Shown: positions 60,029 through 64,000 of the stretch, piece by piece | Position numbering within the stretch: position 1 is the stretch's first letter | How the letters are laid out: the number at the start of each line of letters is the position of its first letter | Assembly (NCBI GenBank): GCA_015039315.1 | Contig: WIDE01000102.1 | Location: forward strand, 51,048 to 115,047 | Origin: Clavulina sp. PMI_390 | Taxonomy: Eukaryota > Basidiomycota > Agaricomycetes > Cantharellales > Hydnaceae | Direction of reading: 5' to 3' | Length of the DNA: 64,000 bases | The notes under the pieces: model-generated | What the model was told of the DNA's origin: nothing | The model's input: the letters and a program-made list of their open reading frames with translations, nothing else | Database searches by the model: none | Position numbers and translations under genes: made by a program

Positions 60029-61927
60029 ATGATCACGAATATGATTGAAGCTCGCGATCTCACGCGTCAAACTCTGGAAATAGTGGTATCAAAACTCAAA
60101 TTCAAATATCCAAGCCATAAGAATGATATGGGAGATCTTGCGCTCTGGATATCCAAGTTCGAAACATTCATCAAAAAAAGTTGCCAGCGCTCGTTCAATG
60201 CCACCCTGAGGAAACTAGCTGAATCCGGACTCATAACAAAAGTTCTCGACGCCATTATTCAAATCGTTCCCATTCTCTCGTGCGATCCTCAACATATTCA
60301 CGCTCTCGACCCCTTTGGAGACGGACCCGAGTGCCCGGTAAGTAAATCCCGTCTTGCCTTTACGCCCTTCCTGGCACCCACTCGCCATAAACGCGGCTTT
60401 CTTTGCCTGCTCGCTACGACTTCTGCTCCACATCAGCAATCACCTTGTGCACGGGTGTGGCGCCCATCCTTCTGCGATCTGGGACCTCGAAATGAAAATG
60501 TTGCACCAAGGCCTTCACAAGCTCATACCTATGTGGCTAAAGAACAAATATATCTGGGAGAATTGGACTGAAGATCATGGTAGTTGCATGATTGAAGCAC
60601 AGCTGTCGCTTCAGGTGCTACTTGGAAATATTTTACAGATCCAGCGGCTCTTTTGGACTGACCATCCGGATGAAACGTAAGCAATTACCATAATCGGCTC
60701 TTAATGCGATAAGGAAGTCTCAAAGATAGCGATTTTGACGTCTATAGTCGCTCTCTGCTGATCAAGTCTTTATCATTCCTCGTGCGAGCTCGTTTTTCGC
60801 TCATGGTCGACCTCACCCCAATGGCGCCAGAGTTCATCACTGACAATACACCCATACTTTACAACTACGTTACATCGCTTTGGAGGGACCGTTGCGACCA
60901 CCCTGACGCGTCTGATGCACATCTCCCTATCAATTTCTCAGATTGGGCTTGTCATTCATATGAGGACATTGGATCACATTTTCTCTATGCTGCTGCCAAC
61001 TGCAAGCAGCTGGAAACGGATCCTCATGCGGAGTTGTCTGTCTTAGCGGTAATCATTATGGTCGATTGCCGCGATAGCATGATGGAGGCACTCGCTGATG
61101 TTGATTACACGGCCATCTCTATTGCGTTCGCGAGGGCGGAACTGCAGATATCGCAACCACCTACTAAGGAAGGGCTTATCTGCTGTAAACTGTTACTTTG
61201 GTCGTGGAAGGTAATCCTAGAAACTTCTAAGAAGCGCCTGAGAAATCTACGCTTCGTCAAAGCCTTGCTTGATCAAGATGTCTTCTTCTTGTTGGAGGCC
61301 TATATTGTGGCGCCGAGGCGGTCATCAGCGAACTCGAAGTTCCAACCAGGTGAAAATTCTTCATCTCATATTCTCGCCAGCGAGGTGATTCCTGACATAT
61401 CTCCCAAAGATTTCACCATCATTACCGAAACAATCGGCTTTATTTTCGAAACGCTCGGTTCAAATCCTAAGCACCTTCCCTCACTTCAGCGTTGTCTCTT
61501 GCAAATTTCCATCATCCACCTTCGGGCCACTGCCGACCCATCTGCTTCTAGGGATGAGAAGCTGTTGTGGAAAAGTTTTGTCGGGAGGAGAGTGCGTAGA
61601 GCTGGTGGCGCAAATGACTGGATCCCTCGGCCTCCCGAGTTCGTATGTGGTCGCCCTGGCTGTAGCTCTCTTGATGCGGCAGAGAGCTGGTGGCGCAAAT
61701 GACTGGATCCCTCGGCCTCCCGAGTTCGTATGTGGTCGCCCTGGCTGTAGCTCTCTTGATGCGGCAGGCCTTCGCTGCTCAAAGTGCAAGCAGCAGTGTT
61801 ATTGCTCGGGAGAATGTCAGAAACCGTGAGTGTATCTCCTTTCCTATGCAAAGAAATTTATAGCTCACGACACAACAATAGCGACTGGAAGAGGCACAAG
61901 AAGTTCTGTCAACAGGCAGCCTCCTAA
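60029..61927 (+). CDS. MYND zinc-finger protein J, with internal tandem duplication
   Basis: Proposed exons: 60029-60330, 60437-60676, 60748-61349, 61410-61642, 61683-61825 and 61882-61927; 521 residues. The start MITNMIEARDL fits genes G and I. The exon 1 donor is uncertain: the strong GTAAGT at 60338 puts exon 2 out of frame, the weak GTGCCC at 60331 keeps it. The 60-base intron at 61350 has no stop and may also be retained. In the last part an 85-bp tandem duplication (repeat starts 61601 and 61686) breaks the finger frame, and a read-through frame ends at 61702. A 40-base intron at 61643-61682 restores it. The finger is then CGRPGC, LRCSKCKQQCYC, SGEC, DWKRHKKFC, complete. If the intron is not used, J is a pseudogene. 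Confidence 0.65.
61601..61770 (+). repeat. 85-bp tandem duplication inside MYND J
   Basis: The block starting GCTGGTGGCGCAAATGACTG at 61601 is repeated without change from 61686, right up to GATGCGGCAG. The period is 85 bases, one more than a multiple of three. It covers the segment before the zinc finger and its first two Cys codons. Confidence 0.93.
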
Positions 61928-62102
61928 CAAACCCTCAACCTTCAATCACTCTTGTCAGTCTATAGCTTCTCACCTAAATTATCATCGCCAAGAAAGCAGC
62001 ACTCTTGCAGCCTCGCATTCTAGATCTCTATCTACCTGCGGGTTGGTGAGATATACATCATCAGGATGTTTGGTATTATTACATCTTGACACGGTAGTAG
62101 AG
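61928..62102. other. Convergent spacer, MYND J / F-box K
   Basis: Short region between two 3' ends; no feature seen. Confidence 0.45.
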
Positions 62103-63764
62103 CTATATTCGTGCTACTTTGCGACAATTGATAGGCCGTAACTGGAAGAACTCTACTTCCGCTATTCTCTCCATATTGATTGACATCGTCCACTTTGAGC
62201 CTCCTGCTAAACAGAGAGTAACAGCTCTGTTGTCCTCCTGCTTCCAGAGAGCGTTCAGCGTATCGCTCTCCGTCTTTAAGCGTACTAACTCGAGGCAACG
62301 CTTCTTGAACGCGATGAATGAGATCTTCGAGATATTGTCCGACGCAGACTCCCGCCTCACCCCTTCCAGGAACTCTTGTGCTGCATTCCTCACACTGGGA
62401 AGCCCAAGCACGCCGGTGGACTCATCTCGTAAGTATCCCTCGTCAAAGAGGAGCCATTCCAATTCCTCGAGACCGGATAGCTCGCGGAGAATGACCAATG
62501 GAAAGTTGGTCATTTGGCTCTCAACTCTTGGGAAGTGCTTCAAGCAACCTATTCGAAGGAAACGGAGTGACGAGGGAGAGATGTTGTAGCCCCACAGCAA
62601 AAGGAAGGGGAGGGTGGGTGAAGCCTCGACGCGTTCGACGATTCCCGGAGCGAGCTCTGGAGCCCAGATATCTCGCCCGTCGGTCCAGAGACACAGTGAG
62701 TGTGAGCGGGCGAGAAGTGAAGCAGAGGGGTGCGACGCCTCAGTACAACATGGAGACAATCGAAACCCGATGCTCCTCTCTGGCCCTTCTTCACGGTGAG
62801 TAGGATTATGGCGAGTGTGGCATTGTGTGAGATCAATAGTGGTTGATTGAGTGTAGAGCACAATGCTCTTGAGTGAATGTTGCACACCGTGCAGTAGAAG
62901 GGTTGCATATGACGATGGCCCATGGAGTTCTTGGATGGAGGGAAGGAGAGCTGGACTCGTTTCGTCAAACAGCCCATGCTCAGCTCTGAGAGATGCAAGC
63001 TTGGGTGCTGTCCAAAACGGGGCATCCTCGGAGGTTCTCCTGATACTCAGCCGTCGTATAGACGGTTGCGCAAGGAGAAACTTGTAGATCCCCGGAGGAG
63101 AGGTGAAGAGGCTAGCTTCACACTCAAGCTCGTCGAGCTGGAATGGTAATGGGTATGTGATCTTCTCCATAGCACGTGCGAGACCATCGGACACAGCAAG
63201 GGCCTCAGAAGACGTTTGAGATATGTGGATGTTGAGCTTCCTGAGGTTGGGTACGATAAGAAAGATGCTGGGAACCTTTGATATGAGCAACGCGTCAGCA
63301 AATGTCGGCTCAAGAGTGAGCTGATGCACGTATGCGGCCCTCTGCGAGTTGCGCAAGAGGGCTTTCATGCGTTCGTGGATGTGCTTCCGGGACGATCTCG
63401 GCTCAACAACAACACCAGCTCGTGGTCCGATGAAGCAATCACGCCAGATGTACATGTGAGTGAAGCGGTTGAGTCGTCGGTTGACGCACGACAAGGTATG
63501 GAGCGGGTTGGGTTTTGAGAACGGCTTGATGTCCATCGCATCGATGATAAGGAGGAATATCTCAGTAGGGAGGGTGGAGAAGAGATCCCTGGGTTTTGAG
63601 AACGGCTTGATGTCCATCGCATCGATGATAAGGAGGAATATCTCAGTAGGGAGGGTGGAGAAGAGATCCCTTCCGCCGACTCCTGGACCCTTCGCCGTCG
63701 CAGATGTGGTTTGGGGCCAGATACCCTTGATGCTTTGAGCGAAGAAATCTATCACGAAGTCCAT
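62103..63764 (-). CDS. F-box protein K with duplicated F-box
   Basis: A single-exon frame of 553 residues from the ATG at 63764 (MDFVIDFFAQ). The frame is open a little further upstream but without an ATG. The F-box (RDLFSTLPTEIFLLIIDAMD) occurs twice in a row, because an 81-bp block at 63510-63590 is repeated exactly at 63591-63671. After it come NPLHTLSCVNRRLNRF, the RKHIHERMKALL segment, and a C-terminal part shared with H (LELVRLKTESDTLNALW; AGGSKWTMSINM). The F-box binds Skp1 in SCF ubiquitin ligases; the target-binding part is of unknown type. Unlike H it has no internal stop. A run of nine G lies upstream at about 63782-63790. Confidence 0.85.
   Translation of the reverse strand: MDFVIDFFAQSIKGIWPQTTSATAKGPGVGGRDLFSTLPTEIFLLIIDAMDIKPFSKPRDLFSTLPTEIFLLIIDAMDIKPFSKPNPLHTLSCVNRRLNRFTHMYIWRDCFIGPRAGVVVEPRSSRKHIHERMKALLRNSQRAAYVHQLTLEPTFADALLISKVPSIFLIVPNLRKLNIHISQTSSEALAVSDGLARAMEKITYPLPFQLDELECEASLFTSPPGIYKFLLAQPSIRRLSIRRTSEDAPFWTAPKLASLRAEHGLFDETSPALLPSIQELHGPSSYATLLLHGVQHSLKSIVLYTQSTTIDLTQCHTRHNPTHREEGPERSIGFRLSPCCTEASHPSASLLARSHSLCLWTDGRDIWAPELAPGIVERVEASPTLPFLLLWGYNISPSSLRFLRIGCLKHFPRVESQMTNFPLVILRELSGLEELEWLLFDEGYLRDESTGVLGLPSVRNAAQEFLEGVRRESASDNISKISFIAFKKRCLELVRLKTESDTLNALWKQEDNRAVTLCLAGGSKWTMSINMERIAEVEFFQLRPINCRKVARI
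63510..63671 (-). repeat. 81-bp exact tandem duplication in F-box K
   Basis: Two identical 81-base units in direct contact, 63510-63590 and 63591-63671. The length is 27 codons, so the frame holds and 27 residues with the F-box core are doubled. Confidence 0.95.
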
Positions 63765-64000
63765 GGGGAGCAAGAGTCTCTGGGGGGGGGCAAAGTAGTT
63801 GATTGCCAGCTCAGCGCAGTCATCCAAGGCTGTGCATCATTGCAAACATATTACGTCGTCGGCCAAAGAGTCTGTCAAATGCAAGTTGCATTCCGTAGAG
63901 AGCCCCATGTAGCAGGCAAGAGGATCCGGTTCTCACTAGTGCTACTGCACCCATGGTGATAGCAAGGGCTCGCACTGATGTTCCGTTCCCACGGTGCCTA
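63765..64000. other. Upstream region of F-box K
   Basis: Contains the G run near 63782-63790 and no other gene I can support. The promoter of K should lie here and beyond the window edge. Confidence 0.4.

Noticed and set aside
61350..61409. Reading the 60-base segment in MYND J as coding
   Set aside because: Gene I has an intron at the same place and phase; the segment starts GTGAAA and ends AAAG. It is divisible by three without stop, so retention stays possible, but I treat it as intron.

Overview
The window is nuclear DNA from a mushroom-class basidiomycete (Agaricomycetes). Genes are split by many short GT-AG introns, mostly about 38 to 70 bases, with CTNAC/CTGAY-type branch sites. There is a fruiting-body lectin of the Agaricus/Xerocomus type, a fungal CYP51, and large families of BTB, F-box and MYND genes of the kind that expand in this class. 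The species cannot be named from the sequence. I rebuilt exon structures by hand. For almost every model the exon lengths add up to a whole number of codons and the junctions match family consensus.

Layout: 1-405 is the last exon of an unknown gene. 1.2-7.0 kb holds ordinary genes: a CPSF6-like RRM protein (minus), a short-chain dehydrogenase, and ERG11/CYP51 with an SREBP-type E-box upstream. 7.5-16.7 kb is a head-to-tail minus-strand array of four MYND zinc-finger paralogs, with a solo LTR inserted between the second and third. 16.9-20.7 kb has ARP3 and a divergent Ser/Pro-rich gene. 21.0-26.0 kb is a plus-strand array of three BTB genes plus a relic copy beside a second solo LTR of the same family. 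26.2-41.6 kb has a SARAF-like gene, another MYND gene, VPS71 and SSL2/XPB head to head, and a roughly 2,000-residue protein ending in a peroxiredoxin-like domain. 42-48 kb is gene-poor: MYND fragments, a GA-rich block and a 176-190 bp tandem repeat. 48-64 kb holds the lectin (with a stop at codon 10), three more MYND genes, a GH5 glucanase, two F-box genes and an F-box relic.

Two kinds of sequence alternate. Single-copy housekeeping genes (ERG11, ARP3, VPS71, SSL2) are intact. Between them lie lineage-specific families (8 full-length MYND, 3 BTB, 2 full-length F-box genes) in all stages of birth and decay: tandem copies, internal duplications, single nonsense codons and fragments. The MYND family is united by one gene structure of five exons with junction phases 0-2-1-2. 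Its last intron cuts the zinc finger, so the final His and Cys ligands lie on a separate exon of about 40-55 bases.

The most striking locus is at 61.6 kb. An 85-bp tandem duplication inside a MYND gene would shift the frame, yet it supplies a consensus donor and an acceptor that define a 40-base intron. Removing that intron restores the frame exactly, so this looks like intron birth by tandem duplication. About 2 kb away an F-box gene carries an in-frame 81-bp duplication of its F-box.
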